Position numbers and translations under genes: made by a program
In this document: positions 8,840 through 15,723 of the stretch, piece by piece
How the letters are laid out: each line of letters opens with the position of its first letter
Position numbering within the stretch: position 1 is the first letter of the stretch
Notes under the pieces: generated by a model
What the model was told of the DNA's origin: nothing
Database searches by the model: none
What the model saw: only the letters and a program-made list of their open reading frames with translations
NCBI RefSeq assembly: GCF_006335125.1
Contig: NZ_VDMO01000035.1
Span: 1 to 25,171 of the forward strand
Source of the DNA: Deinococcus radiopugnans ATCC 19172
Lineage (GTDB): Bacteria > Deinococcota > Deinococci > Deinococcales > Deinococcaceae
Reading direction: 5' to 3'
DNA: 25,171 nt

Positions 8840-9411
8840 CCCGCCTCTCCCGCACGCGTCTGGTGACCGTGTACGACGCCCGCGTGCTGTATCCGTCGCT
8901 GATCTGCAACCTGCTGATGTATCTGGGAACCGAGCGTCTGGTCTCGGTGCGCTGGACCGCTGCCATTCACGACGAGTGGACCCGCAACCTGCTGGAGGCT
9001 CGGCCAGACCTGCCCCCCGAACGGCTGGTGCGCACGCGCCGCAGCATGGAAACGGCGCTGCCGGACGCTGAGGCGGACGGCTTTGAGCATCTGATCACTG
9101 GCCTGAGTTTGCCTGACCCGGATGACCGGCATATGCTGGCCGCCGCCATCCACGCCGGCGCAGAGTTGATCGTCACGCAGAATCTCAAGCACTTTCCGGC
9201 GGGGGCGCTGACACCCGACGCATTGCTGTGCCGTCTCCTGGACGCCGAATCCACCGCTACCCGTGTGGCGAGCGCGCACCTTCCAACGGTTCATTGGCTT
9301 CCGCGGCGCCATCGGAGAGACGTTGCGCGGGGAGGGGCGGGTGCCGATCCCGTCCTTTGTGCTGGGGCGCGCACAAGATGGTCTGCCCCCCGAAAACTGG
9401 ACGGTCATTGA
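8836..9411 (+). CDS. PIN-domain ribonuclease toxin, 3' end replaced by IS sequence
   Basis: PIN toxins are metal-dependent ribonucleases. The core is complete: VYDARVLYPS supplies the first acidic residue (about residue 14), HDEWTRNLLE the glutamate, LPDPDDRHMLAAAIH the central aspartates, and LIVTQNLKHFP the final motif. Family members usually read DANVLYP; the asparagine beside the catalytic aspartate is arginine here, which may weaken activity. After about residue 135 the sequence stops looking like a PIN protein, and the frame ends inside the left inverted repeat of the adjoining IS element (stop at 9409-9411), so the natural C-terminus is lost. The start is uncertain: TTG at 8836 overlaps the antitoxin stop and implies translational coupling; GTG at 8863 and 8869 are alternatives. 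Whether the toxin is active is unknown. Confidence 0.7.
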   Translation: MTRLSRTRLVTVYDARVLYPSLICNLLMYLGTERLVSVRWTAAIHDEWTRNLLEARPDLPPERLVRTRRSMETALPDAEADGFEHLITGLSLPDPDDRHMLAAAIHAGAELIVTQNLKHFPAGALTPDALLCRLLDAESTATRVASAHLPTVHWLPRRHRRDVARGGAGADPVLCAGARTRWSAPRKLDGH

Positions 9412-9462
9412 GTAGAGACGAAGACTCGGTCCCAGCCCTAAGCTGGAAAGCGAGGCCCAGTC

Positions 9463-9732
9463 ATGAAAATCCGTCAGTTCACCGAAGACCAGATCATCAA
9501 ACTCCTGCAGGACGGCAAAAAAGGCGAGAGGTCTGTCGAAGACCTCTGCCGCGACTTTGGATGCAGCCCCGCGTCGTACTACGCCTGGAAGAAGAAATAT
9601 GGCGATACCAACGCCGACGAAGCCCGCAGGCTTCGTCGACTGGAGAAGGAAAACGCCCGCCTGCTGCGGATTGTCGGCCAGCAGCGTCTGGAGATTGATG
9701 CGATGAAGGACGTCATTGAAAAAAAGCGCTAA
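9463..9732 (+). CDS. IS3-family transposase OrfA (copy A)
   Basis: This 89-residue protein (MKIRQFTEDQIIKLLQDG) has the helix-turn-helix of IS3 OrfA proteins (SVEDLCRDFGCSPASYYAWKKKYG) and then a leucine-zipper-like helix (LRRLEKENARLLRIVGQQ). It binds the element ends and oligomerises. The stop at 9730-9732 follows directly on a slippery heptamer, so a share of ribosomes should shift by -1 and make the OrfAB fusion transposase. Confidence 0.93.
   Translation: MKIRQFTEDQIIKLLQDGKKGERSVEDLCRDFGCSPASYYAWKKKYGDTNADEARRLRRLEKENARLLRIVGQQRLEIDAMKDVIEKKR
9720..9726 (+). promoter_or_regulatory. Programmed -1 frameshift site A AAA AAG (copy A)
   Basis: The heptamer lies two codons before the OrfA stop. 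A -1 slip here joins OrfA to the OrfB frame and reads on as KKALTPTQKRASVREL. Using this motif to make OrfAB is established for IS3-family elements. Confidence 0.8.
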
Positions 9733-9764
9733 CGCCCACTCAGAAACGCGCCTCGGTCAGGGAG

Positions 9765-10640
9765 TTGGTCGCGGCGCAGATCAAGCCCGAACGGGCTTGT
9801 GTTCTGGTGGGCCTGGCCAAATCCTCCTGGCACTATCTGGCAAAGCCGCGTCAGGACAGCGAACTCCGACAGCAGATCCATGACCTGGCCCGGCGGTATC
9901 CCCGCCGGGGATACCGTTTCATTCACGCCCTGCTCGTCCGAGCAGGGGTCACCATCAACAAGAAGCGCGTTCGGCGACTCTGGCGCGAAGAGGGACTGAC
10001 CGTCAAACCCAAATCGTCCCGGAAAATCCGGACTGGGGCGTCCGTTCCCATGCAGGCGGAGTACGCCAATCACGTCTGGACCTACGATTTCGTCTTCGAT
10101 CAGACCCTGGAAGGAGGCACCCTGAAAATCCTGACCCTGACCGACGAATTCACCCGGCAGTCTCTGACCTTGCAGGTGGCGACGTCCTTTACCTCCTTGG
10201 AGGTGAAGGACGTGCTCCGGAACGTGATTGCAAGGCGTGGTCCCCCAGCCTTTCTTCGCAGCGACAACGGTTCGGAATTTATTGCCCGGGATCTCGGGAT
10301 CTGGCTCGCCGTGCAGGATATCGGCACCCGGTTCATCGAACCGGGCAAACCGTGGCAGAACGGCTTTGCCGAGAGCTTCCATGCCCGCCTGCGCGCAGAA
10401 TGCCTCAATCAGGAAGTCTTCTACTCCGCCAAACACGCCCAAGTGCTGCTCGATGATTGGCGGGCGTTCTACAACGCCCGCAGACCACACTCGTCACTCG
10501 GCTACCGAACCCCAGACGAGTTCGCCGAACGGGCCAGGGGGCGGCCTGCCACCCCCCTTTGCGGAGACAACACCGCAAAGGTGCCCGTCAGCCCGTCCCC
10601 TGGGCGAGCAGGGAAAGCCGATGTTGTAACCTTGACCTGA
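9765..10640 (+). CDS. IS3-family transposase OrfB, DDE integrase domain (copy A)
   Basis: OrfB carries the rve/DDE catalytic core. The three acidic residues are visible in HVWTYDFVFD, LRSDNGSEF and WQNGFAESFHARLRAE. The N-terminal HTH_21-like part includes YPRRGYRFIHALLVRAG. An independent start at the TTG of 9765 is possible, but the coding frame runs on upstream to the slippery site at 9720-9726, so the natural product is probably OrfAB made by frameshifting. The reading frame is intact to TGA at 10638-10640. Confidence 0.92.
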   Translation: MVAAQIKPERACVLVGLAKSSWHYLAKPRQDSELRQQIHDLARRYPRRGYRFIHALLVRAGVTINKKRVRRLWREEGLTVKPKSSRKIRTGASVPMQAEYANHVWTYDFVFDQTLEGGTLKILTLTDEFTRQSLTLQVATSFTSLEVKDVLRNVIARRGPPAFLRSDNGSEFIARDLGIWLAVQDIGTRFIEPGKPWQNGFAESFHARLRAECLNQEVFYSAKHAQVLLDDWRAFYNARRPHSSLGYRTPDEFAERARGRPATPLCGDNTAKVPVSPSPGRAGKADVVTLT

Positions 10641-10751
10641 GCCGAGTCTCTACTCAAAACCGTCCAACTTTTGGGGCCAGCCCAAAGATCACCCAAGACC
10701 CGGTTGCGGAGTGAAGGAGAGGTGAGGCACAGTCAGGGGATGTTGCGTGTG

Positions 10752-10812
10752 GGGCGGCTCAGCCAGCCGCCCGGAATCGTTCGAGTCTTTCGGCGGTCTG
10801 AGCCCGTCAGAC
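10752..10812 (-). terminator. Two hairpins downstream of the photolyase gene
   Basis: A perfect 6-bp stem GTCTGA/TCAGAC (10796-10812, loop GCCCG) begins eight bases past the photolyase stop on the minus strand. A perfect 8-bp stem GGGCGGCT/AGCCGCCC (10752-10772, loop CAGCC) follows. Neither has a T tract. They may end transcription of the photolyase gene. Confidence 0.4.
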
Positions 10813-10819
10813 ACCCCCG

Positions 10820-12094
10820 TTAGACCCACTGCGCCGCATAAGCGTCCGCATCGAATTTGCGTTTGAGGCCGCCTGCGTTCATGTAACGCACCATGCCGAA
10901 GATCGGGCGGCGCGTCCACGGGCGGTCATGCAATCCCAGCACCCAGCCCAGGCCCGCGTAGCTGTTGGGGTCGCGCCCGTCCTGCTCGTAGCGGTTGTTC
11001 AGCCACACCAGCTCGGCATAGGCGGCTCTGGGATCTGGCGTCCATTCCAGAATCTTCTTGCCCCAGTACATCCGCATGTAGTTGTGCATGCGTCCCGTCC
11101 TGACCATCTGGTTCTGCGCGGCGTTCCAGTACGGATCGTGGGTCTGCGCAGCGTCGAACTGCTCGCGGGTGTACAGGAACTCGCGCCTGTCTCCAGCGTG
11201 TTCCTCCAGCGTCTTGCGCGCCCACCCGGGCAGGCCGTCATACTGGTCATACAGCGGGTTGAAGGTGCAGAGGTTAAAACTCAGCTCACGGCGCACGATC
11301 AATTCCTCTAAAAAGGCGTCCGCGCCGGGGCCGCCGTGCTCACGGGCGGCCAGCGCGGCGGTCAGCGGCGACAGGTGCCCGTAATGCAGATACGCGCTGA
11401 GGCGACTGCTGCCGTCCACGGTGGGATCGTTGCGCCGAGTACCGTACTGCGCCAGATCCAGTTCGATGAACTCGGCCACCCGCTCCAGCGCCGCGTCCTC
11501 GCCGCCCGTTTCGGTGCCGGGGAGAACGCTGTGATCGACGGGCAGGGTCTTGACCAGCTCTGCTGGATCGCCCACATCCAGCCCCGCTGCCCAGTCGTCC
11601 GTCTGCGCCTGCAATTCGTGTTCTTCCAGCGGCACGAGGGAGTCATGCCACAGCCGATGAATCTTGGGACGGATGGTGCGTGCAGCGTACTCCTGCTTGC
11701 TGCTGACAGTCTGGACGGGAAGAACGGCCTCGGATTCGACCTGCACGAAGGGGACTTCGAGCTGGGCCTTCAGCCAGTCACGCCACGCCCGCTGAATATT
11801 CAGATAGCCCACGTCAGTCACCACCAGCGCCGCACCCTCCCGCGCCGCTTCCAGAGCCACTTCGGGCGGCTTGCCCAGGCGAATGGACAGCGGAATGCCG
11901 CGCACAGCCAGATTGACGCGCAAATCTCGCAATCCCTCCAGCAGGTACTGAAAATGGCGGGCGTTGGCTTCTGGGTAATCGGGAGTCAGGCCGAAGACGG
12001 CCACCAGCGGCAGGCCCAGTTCGTTGGCCTGCCGGACCGCGTATTCCAGCGCGTGGTTGTCGCGGGTTCGCACGCTGGCCTGCACCCACAGCAG
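10820..12094 (-). pseudogene. phr: Class II DNA photolyase, main part (5' end cut off by IS copy B)
   Basis: Class II photolyases repair cyclobutane pyrimidine dimers with light and FAD. The fragment gives WVQASVRTRDNHALEYAV, then EYAARTIRPKIHRLWHD, LSAYLHYGHLSP, THDPYWNAAQNQMV, TGRMHNYMRMYWGKKILEW, RYEQDGRDPNSYAGLGWV and GMVRYMNAGGLKRKFD, all class II signatures, to a normal end at 10820. The N-terminal residues up to the first beta strand are missing. The codons just inside the IS border read CTG CTG TGG GTG CAG (LLWVQ), so the gene continued upstream. Its start is found beyond the IS at 13404-13476. A GTG at 12083-12085 could restart translation but would lack the first strand of the antenna domain. 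Activity is doubtful. Confidence 0.88.
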
Positions 12095-13056
12095 TGGGCT
12101 GGCCCCAAAAGTTGGACGGTTCCGAGTAGAGACTCGACTCGGGTCAAGGGTACAACATCAGCTTTCCCTGCTCGCCCAGGGGACGGGCTGACGGCCACAT
12201 TTGCGGTGTTGTCTCCGCAAAGGGGGGCGGCAGGCCGCCCCCTGGCCTGCTCAGCAACCTCGTCTGGGGTTCTATAGCCGAGTGACGAGTGGGGTCTGCG
12301 GGCGTTGTAGAACGACCGCCAATCGTCCAGGAGCACCTGGGCGTGTTTGGCAGAATAGAAGATCTCCTGGTTGAGGCATTCTGCGCGCAGACGGGAGTGG
12401 AAGCTCTCGGCGAAACCGTTCTGCCACGGTTTTCCTGGTTCAATGAACCGGGTGCCGATGTCCTGTACCGCGAGCCAGATCCCGAGTTCACGAGCGATGA
12501 ACTCGGAACCGTTGTCGCTGCGGATGAAGTCTGGCGCCCCGCGTCTTGCAATCACGTCTCGGAGCACGTCCTTCACCTCCAAGGAGGTAAAGGACGTCGC
12601 CACCTGCAAGGCCAGAGACTGCCGGGTGAATTCGTCCGTCAGGGTCAGGATCTTCAGGGTGGTTCCTTCCAGGGTCTGGTCAAAGATGAAATCGTACGTC
12701 CAGACGTGATTCGCGTCCTCGGCCTGCATGGGAATTGTTGCTCCAGTCCGGATTTTCCGGGACACTTTGGGTCTGATGGCGAGGCCTTCCTCGCGCCAGA
12801 TGCGCCGAACCTTCTTCTTGTTGATGGTGACCCCTGCTCGAACGAGCAGGGCATGGATGAAGCGGTATCCCCGACGGGGATATTGCCGGGCCAGGTCATG
12901 GATTTGTTGCCGGAGTTCACTGTCCTGGCGCGGTTGTGGGCGGTAATGCCAGGAGGATTTGGACAGGCCCACCAGAACACAGGCCCGTTCGGGCCTGATG
13001 TGCGCCGCGACCAGCTGTCTGACCACGGCGCGTTTCTCGGTGGGCGTTACCGCTTT
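11986..13056 (-). CDS. IS3-family transposase OrfB (copy B), stop codon lost
   Basis: The DDE core is intact: HVWTYDFIFD, IRSDNGSEF and WQNGFAESFHSRLRAE. It is entered by -1 frameshift from OrfA and reads KKAVTPTEKRAVVRQL. In copy A this protein ends GKADVVTLT followed by TGA. Here the matching codon is CGA (GKADVVPLTRVES), so translation runs through the right inverted repeat and into the photolyase gene in another frame, adding about 50 foreign residues up to 11986. The copy may still be active, but the tail could impair it. Several substitutions relative to copy A show that the two copies are not a fresh duplication. Confidence 0.85.
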   Translation of the reverse strand, partial: KAVTPTEKRAVVRQLVAAHIRPERACVLVGLSKSSWHYRPQPRQDSELRQQIHDLARQYPRRGYRFIHALLVRAGVTINKKKVRRIWREEGLAIRPKVSRKIRTGATIPMQAEDANHVWTYDFIFDQTLEGTTLKILTLTDEFTRQSLALQVATSFTSLEVKDVLRDVIARRGAPDFIRSDNGSEFIARELGIWLAVQDIGTRFIEPGKPWQNGFAESFHSRLRAECLNQEIFYSAKHAQVLLDDWRSFYNARRPHSSLGYRTPDEVAEQARGRPAAPLCGDNTANVAVSPSPGRAGKADVVPLTRVESLLGTVQLLGPAHCCGCRPACEPATTTRWNTRSGRPTNWACRWWPSSA

Positions 13057-13316
13057 TTTCCAATGACGTCCTTCATCGCGTCGATCTCCAGGCGTTGCTG
13101 ACCGACAATGCGCAGCAGGCGGGCGTTTTCCTTCTCCAATCGACGAAGCCGTTTGGCTTCGTCGGCGTTGGTGTCGCCATATTTCTTCTTCCAGGCGTAG
13201 TAGGACGCGGTGCTGCACCCGAAGTCGCGGCAGAGGTCTTCGACAGACCTCTCGCCTTTTTTGCCGTCCTGCAGGAGTTTGATGATCTGGTCTTCGGTGA
13301 ACTGTCGGATTTTCAT
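13047..13316 (-). CDS. IS3-family transposase OrfA (copy B)
   Basis: This 89-residue protein differs from OrfA of copy A at only a few positions (CSTASYY for CSPASYY, DEAKRL for DEARRL, DVIGKKR for DVIEKKR). The helix-turn-helix and the leucine-rich helix are preserved. The stop at 13047-13049 lies just past a slippery heptamer, as in copy A. Confidence 0.93.
   Translation of the reverse strand: MKIRQFTEDQIIKLLQDGKKGERSVEDLCRDFGCSTASYYAWKKKYGDTNADEAKRLRRLEKENARLLRIVGQQRLEIDAMKDVIGKKR
13053..13059 (-). promoter_or_regulatory. Programmed -1 frameshift site A AAA AAG (copy B)
   Basis: On the minus strand the heptamer sits in GGA AAA AAG CGG TAA at the end of OrfA. A -1 slip gives AAA GCG GTA ACG and enters OrfB. 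The motif is conserved between both copies although the base before the A run differs. Confidence 0.75.
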
Positions 13317-13403
13317 GACTGGGCCTCGCTTTCCAGCTTAGGGCTGGGACCGAGCCTGAGTCTCTACTTCATCCCGTCCAGTTCTCGGGGGGCAGACCAC
13401 GCG

Positions 13404-13476
13404 GCAGAAAAACGCCCGCCTGGACCGCAGCTGCTGGATGAAGGGTTGTGTTGACTGAACCGGGTCGGGAGAGCAT
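13404..13476 (-). pseudogene. phr: Photolyase N-terminal fragment stranded upstream of IS copy B
   Basis: From ATG at 13476 the minus strand reads MLSRPGSVNTTLHPAAAVQA then GVFL and one base, up to the IS border. Deleting the IS and one target repeat continues it as L-WVQASVRTRDNH in the same frame, matching the short N-terminal arm and first beta strand of class II photolyases (about 447 residues in all, a normal length). The exact start codon is uncertain; only a G-rich stretch directly precedes this ATG. Confidence 0.55.
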
Positions 13477-13653
13477 CCCCCGTCATGACCGCGGCCAGGC
13501 CCTTTCGCCACGGTTTCCGATGTCGATCACACGCCGTCTGGCGCTCCACCGCTTTCCCGTCAGCGCCTGTGAGGTCCAGGCATGGCTGCGCCAGCGCGGC
13601 ACCGAGAGCGGCCATGTCACTCTCGGCGAGCGGAGTCTCAACGTCGGCCTCCT

Positions 13654-13806
13654 CTGCATGGCCAGCCGACCGGTGCCGAGCAGACGGTCCACCAGCACCA
13701 CGTCGTAGCGGTCGCTGTAGGGCTCCAGCGCCTGCTGGAGTGAAAGATGGCCCGGCTGCCCCAGCATCTGTGACCCGGCCAGGCGGGTGCGCACCCAGGC
13801 CTCGTT
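13654..13806 (-). pseudogene. Gene remnant with a ParA-like segment (uncertain)
   Basis: This open stretch begins right after the TAG of the neighbouring small ORF and is in the same frame. It reads NEAWVRTRLAGSQMLGQ, then LQQALEPYSDRYDVVLVD. The last part resembles the region of ParA ATPases leading to the YDxVxVD strand. No P-loop precedes it and the similarity is lost downstream. A broken partition gene would fit a replicon that carries repA, but the evidence is thin and another origin is possible. Confidence 0.3.
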
Positions 13807-14082
13807 CTAGTACAGCGGCGGGCCGCGCTCAAGAAGTTCGTCCCCGGTCCACACGTGCCCCTGGCTGACGGCTTCCCGGTAGATGCTGCTCAGCTCATGT
13901 CTGCCGTACTGGCTAGGCTTGATGTCTCCAGCCAGCGCCGCGTGCCGCAAAGAAGTGGACTCCTCGAGTCCGATCCGCTGCGCGGCGGCGTAAATCCGGA
14001 CTAATTCGTTCTGGCTCAGCCCTGCCGTCAGTTTGAGCGGACGAGGGTTAACGCCCTCCGAGTCCTGAGCAGCGCTGGTCAT
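13807..14082 (-). CDS. Hypothetical protein, 91 aa
   Basis: I do not recognise this protein. It begins MTSAAQDSEGVNPRPLK and contains a helical stretch (GLSQNELVRIYAAAQRIGLEE), then REAVSQGHVWTGDELLERGPPLY. No signal peptide or membrane segment is visible. A weak GGAAG precedes the ATG. The frame remains open for about 50 codons beyond its TAG, so it may be the first part of a longer gene broken by a nonsense mutation. It lies just downstream of the terminator of the GTPase operon and reads in the same direction. Confidence 0.45.
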   Translation of the reverse strand: MTSAAQDSEGVNPRPLKLTAGLSQNELVRIYAAAQRIGLEESTSLRHAALAGDIKPSQYGRHELSSIYREAVSQGHVWTGDELLERGPPLY

Positions 14083-14113
14083 GGATGGGCTTCCAGGAAG
14101 TGCTTCAGCATAA

Positions 14114-14139
14114 GGCCCCCACCAATCTTGGTGGGGGCC
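14114..14139 (-). terminator. Strong terminator hairpin of the GTPase operon
   Basis: GGCCCCCACC (14114-14123) and GGTGGGGGCC (14130-14139) form a perfect 10-bp stem with a six-base loop, 13 bases past the stop of the last operon gene. On the minus strand it is followed by TTATG, only a short T stretch. Confidence 0.75.
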
Positions 14140-14152
14140 TGGCCGACACCGC

Positions 14153-14632
14153 TCAGAGCGGGCTGAAGACGAACTTGTCGCTGGTGCCGCCGCGCAGCAC
14201 GCTGTCGGTGTGTTCGCCCAGGTACAGCTCGCCGGTGATGGCTTCCAGCGCGCCCCACACCGCGCCCAGCGTGAAGGTGCACTTGCGGTCGCTGCCCATG
14301 GCCTCGCCCGCCGAGCACACGGTGTCCTGGGTCTCGATCACGACATTCTGGCCCTCACGGTAGGACGCCGTCACCCCGGCCAGGCAGGTGCCGTCGCGGC
14401 CGATGGCCGCGTTCAGCAGTCCAGCAAGTTGCTCGATCGGCACGTTGCTGCCGGCCACGCCCAGCTCGGTGGCCAGGTCACGGCCCCGCACCTTGCCCGC
14501 ACGGGTAAAGACCACGGCGGCCCCGTCCGGGCCAAGGGTGTCCTCGACGCCGACGATCACGGCCTTGAAGCAGACGATGGAGCTGAAGTCGCCCAGGTGG
14601 GGGCGCAGGGAGGGCGTGGTGGTGGCAGTCAT
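14153..14632 (-). CDS. V4R-like domain protein, last gene of GTPase/Roadblock operon
   Basis: This 159-residue protein starts MTATTTPSLRPHLGDFSS at 14632, with AAGGAGA just upstream; a longer open frame begins at 14695. The pattern GRDLATELG, then VVIETQDTVCSAGEAMG, then CTFTLGAVWGALEAITG resembles the 4-vinyl-reductase (V4R) ligand-binding fold, which often occurs next to Roadblock or signalling proteins. The usual cysteine pair is only partly present. It has no membrane segment. By position it probably acts with the GTPase and Roadblock proteins upstream, perhaps as a sensor input. The domain assignment is moderate. Confidence 0.65.
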   Translation of the reverse strand: MTATTTPSLRPHLGDFSSIVCFKAVIVGVEDTLGPDGAAVVFTRAGKVRGRDLATELGVAGSNVPIEQLAGLLNAAIGRDGTCLAGVTASYREGQNVVIETQDTVCSAGEAMGSDRKCTFTLGAVWGALEAITGELYLGEHTDSVLRGGTSDKFVFSPL

Positions 14633-14720
14633 GGGGGTTCTCCTTGGATACAGGGTGCTCAGCAGCCCCGCGAGTGAAGTGGACAGTGTGGCCATGGGGC
14701 CTCCAGGCGGTGGGCGCGGT

Positions 14721-15098
14721 TTACAAGATGATGGAGACGCTCTGGGCCGCGTCGCGGGCTTCCATATGCAGCAGCCCCAGATTGACGCCGGCCGGCGCGA
14801 CCACGGCCAGCACGCCCTTCTTCCCGGCGGCGTAGATATACACCTGACCGTCAGTGCCGCCGACGCTCATGTCGGTCAGCTGACCCGAGCCCAGGGTGTC
14901 GTTGATGCGCTTGCCCAGGCCCAGGGCGGTGGCGGCCATGGCGGCCACGCGGTTGGCATCCACGCCGCCGCCCATGTCCTGGGCGATGGGCAGGCCGTCG
15001 ACGGTGGCCACCAGCGCGCCGCGCAGTTCAGGCAGCGCGCCGCGCAGGGTGGTGAGGGTGGAGGTCAGCTGGTCTTGCTTGCTCATGGTGGCGGTCAT
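14721..15098 (-). CDS. Roadblock/LC7 domain protein (MglB-like)
   Basis: The 125 residues form one Roadblock/LC7 fold: MSKQDQLTSTLTTLRGALPE, GALVATVDGLPIAQDM, VAAMAATALGLGKRI, QVYIYAAGKKGVLAVVAPAGVNLGLLH. The GALVATVDGLPIA strand pair is typical. In bacteria such proteins bind and regulate small Ras-like GTPases, as MglB does for MglA in Myxococcus and as in the conservons of Streptomyces. The start at 15098 has AAAGGAAC upstream; MSKQ at 15086 is an alternative. It lies 64 bases after the GTPase gene. Confidence 0.88.
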   Translation of the reverse strand: MTATMSKQDQLTSTLTTLRGALPELRGALVATVDGLPIAQDMGGGVDANRVAAMAATALGLGKRINDTLGSGQLTDMSVGGTDGQVYIYAAGKKGVLAVVAPAGVNLGLLHMEARDAAQSVSIIL

Positions 15099-15162
15099 GG
15101 TGGTTCCTTTCCGGGAAGGGGGGTGCTCCCGGGACACGTGAAAAAAGGCGAATTCAGAGGGG

Positions 15163-15723
15163 TCAGTGGATGAAGGGGGAAGGGTGGTGTTCGGTCCGCA
15201 GCGCTGGGACCAGCTGCAGTTCCAGCAGAGTGGCCAGCGTCCGGCGCACCTGATCCGGGCAGGTGGCGTTCAGGCCCACCACCTGCGTTTCAGGCAGGCC
15301 GAAGTACAACGCCACGTCTTCCGGCTGCCACACCGAGGTTTGATCCTGCCGGGTCACGCCCACCAGAAACGGCACCGGAATGCGGCTGGTGATGAAATCG
15401 AGCATGTTGCGGGCGTGGGCAAAGTCCTCGGGGCGGTCTCCGGCCACCAGCAGCACCAGTCCGAGGGCGCCCTCGCACAACACTTCCCACATGAAGTTGA
15501 AGCGGTCCTGGCCGGGCGTGCCGTACAGGTGCACGTCCTGACCGTCCAGGCGCAGGGTGCCGAAGTCGAAGGCGACGGTGGTGTGTGTCTTGCCGATGTC
15601 CTCGCTGGCCTCGGCCTCGGTGGCGACGACGGGGGTCTCGGAGATGGTCTGGACAAAGGTGGTCTTGCCGGCGCCAACAGGCCCGGAGACCACCAGCTTG
15701 AGCGGCGCCTCGGTGGCGGTCAT
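15163..15723 (-). CDS. Small Ras-like GTPase (MglA/CvnD-like)
   Basis: This 186-residue cytoplasmic protein has the G motifs of the SRPRB/MglA-like bacterial GTPases: P-loop GPVGAGKTT (14-22), G3 as GTPGQDRF (68-75), and TRQD (124-127) in place of the canonical NKxD. The threonine region IGKTHTTVAFDFG fits the switch I of this group. The start codon overlaps the stop of the DUF4388 gene by four bases (ATGA), so the two are translationally coupled. With a Roadblock protein next in line it forms a classic GTPase and regulator pair. Confidence 0.9.
   Translation of the reverse strand: MTATEAPLKLVVSGPVGAGKTTFVQTISETPVVATEAEASEDIGKTHTTVAFDFGTLRLDGQDVHLYGTPGQDRFNFMWEVLCEGALGLVLLVAGDRPEDFAHARNMLDFITSRIPVPFLVGVTRQDQTSVWQPEDVALYFGLPETQVVGLNATCPDQVRRTLATLLELQLVPALRTEHHPSPFIH

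Larger units (their letters stand above)
9379..10684 (+). mobile_element. IS3-family element, copy A, 1306 bp with AAGA target duplication
   Basis: The ends are imperfect inverted repeats beginning TGGTCTGCCCCCCG on the left and, on the opposite strand, TGGGCTGGCCCC on the right; both continue through a shared TGGACGG and TGAGTAGAGAC, about 40 bp in all. AAGA stands at 9375-9378 and again at 10685-10688, a 4-bp target duplication that marks the borders. It encodes overlapping orfA and orfB with a slippery site between them, the standard IS3 plan. It inserted at the 3' end of the PIN toxin gene and gives that frame its stop codon. Both proteins look intact, so the copy may be active. Confidence 0.9.
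12095..13403 (-). mobile_element. IS3-family element, copy B, inserted in the photolyase gene
   Basis: This is the same element as copy A in opposite orientation. Its low-coordinate end begins TGGGCTGGCCCC at 12095; the other end is the complement of TGGTCTGCCCC, finishing at 13399. Immediately outside lie GCAG at 12091-12094 and GCAG at 13404-13407. Reading GCAG as the 4-bp target duplication leaves four extra bases (CGCG, 13400-13403) at one end; they are absent from copy A. Removing 12095-13403 and one GCAG joins the photolyase fragments in frame, which supports these borders. It encodes OrfA and OrfB. Confidence 0.85.

Noticed and set aside
10689..10860. Whether IS copies A and B caused an inversion of the photolyase segment between them
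   Set aside because: Copy A keeps matching AAGA on both sides and copy B keeps GCAG on both sides; recombination between them would have mixed the flanks.
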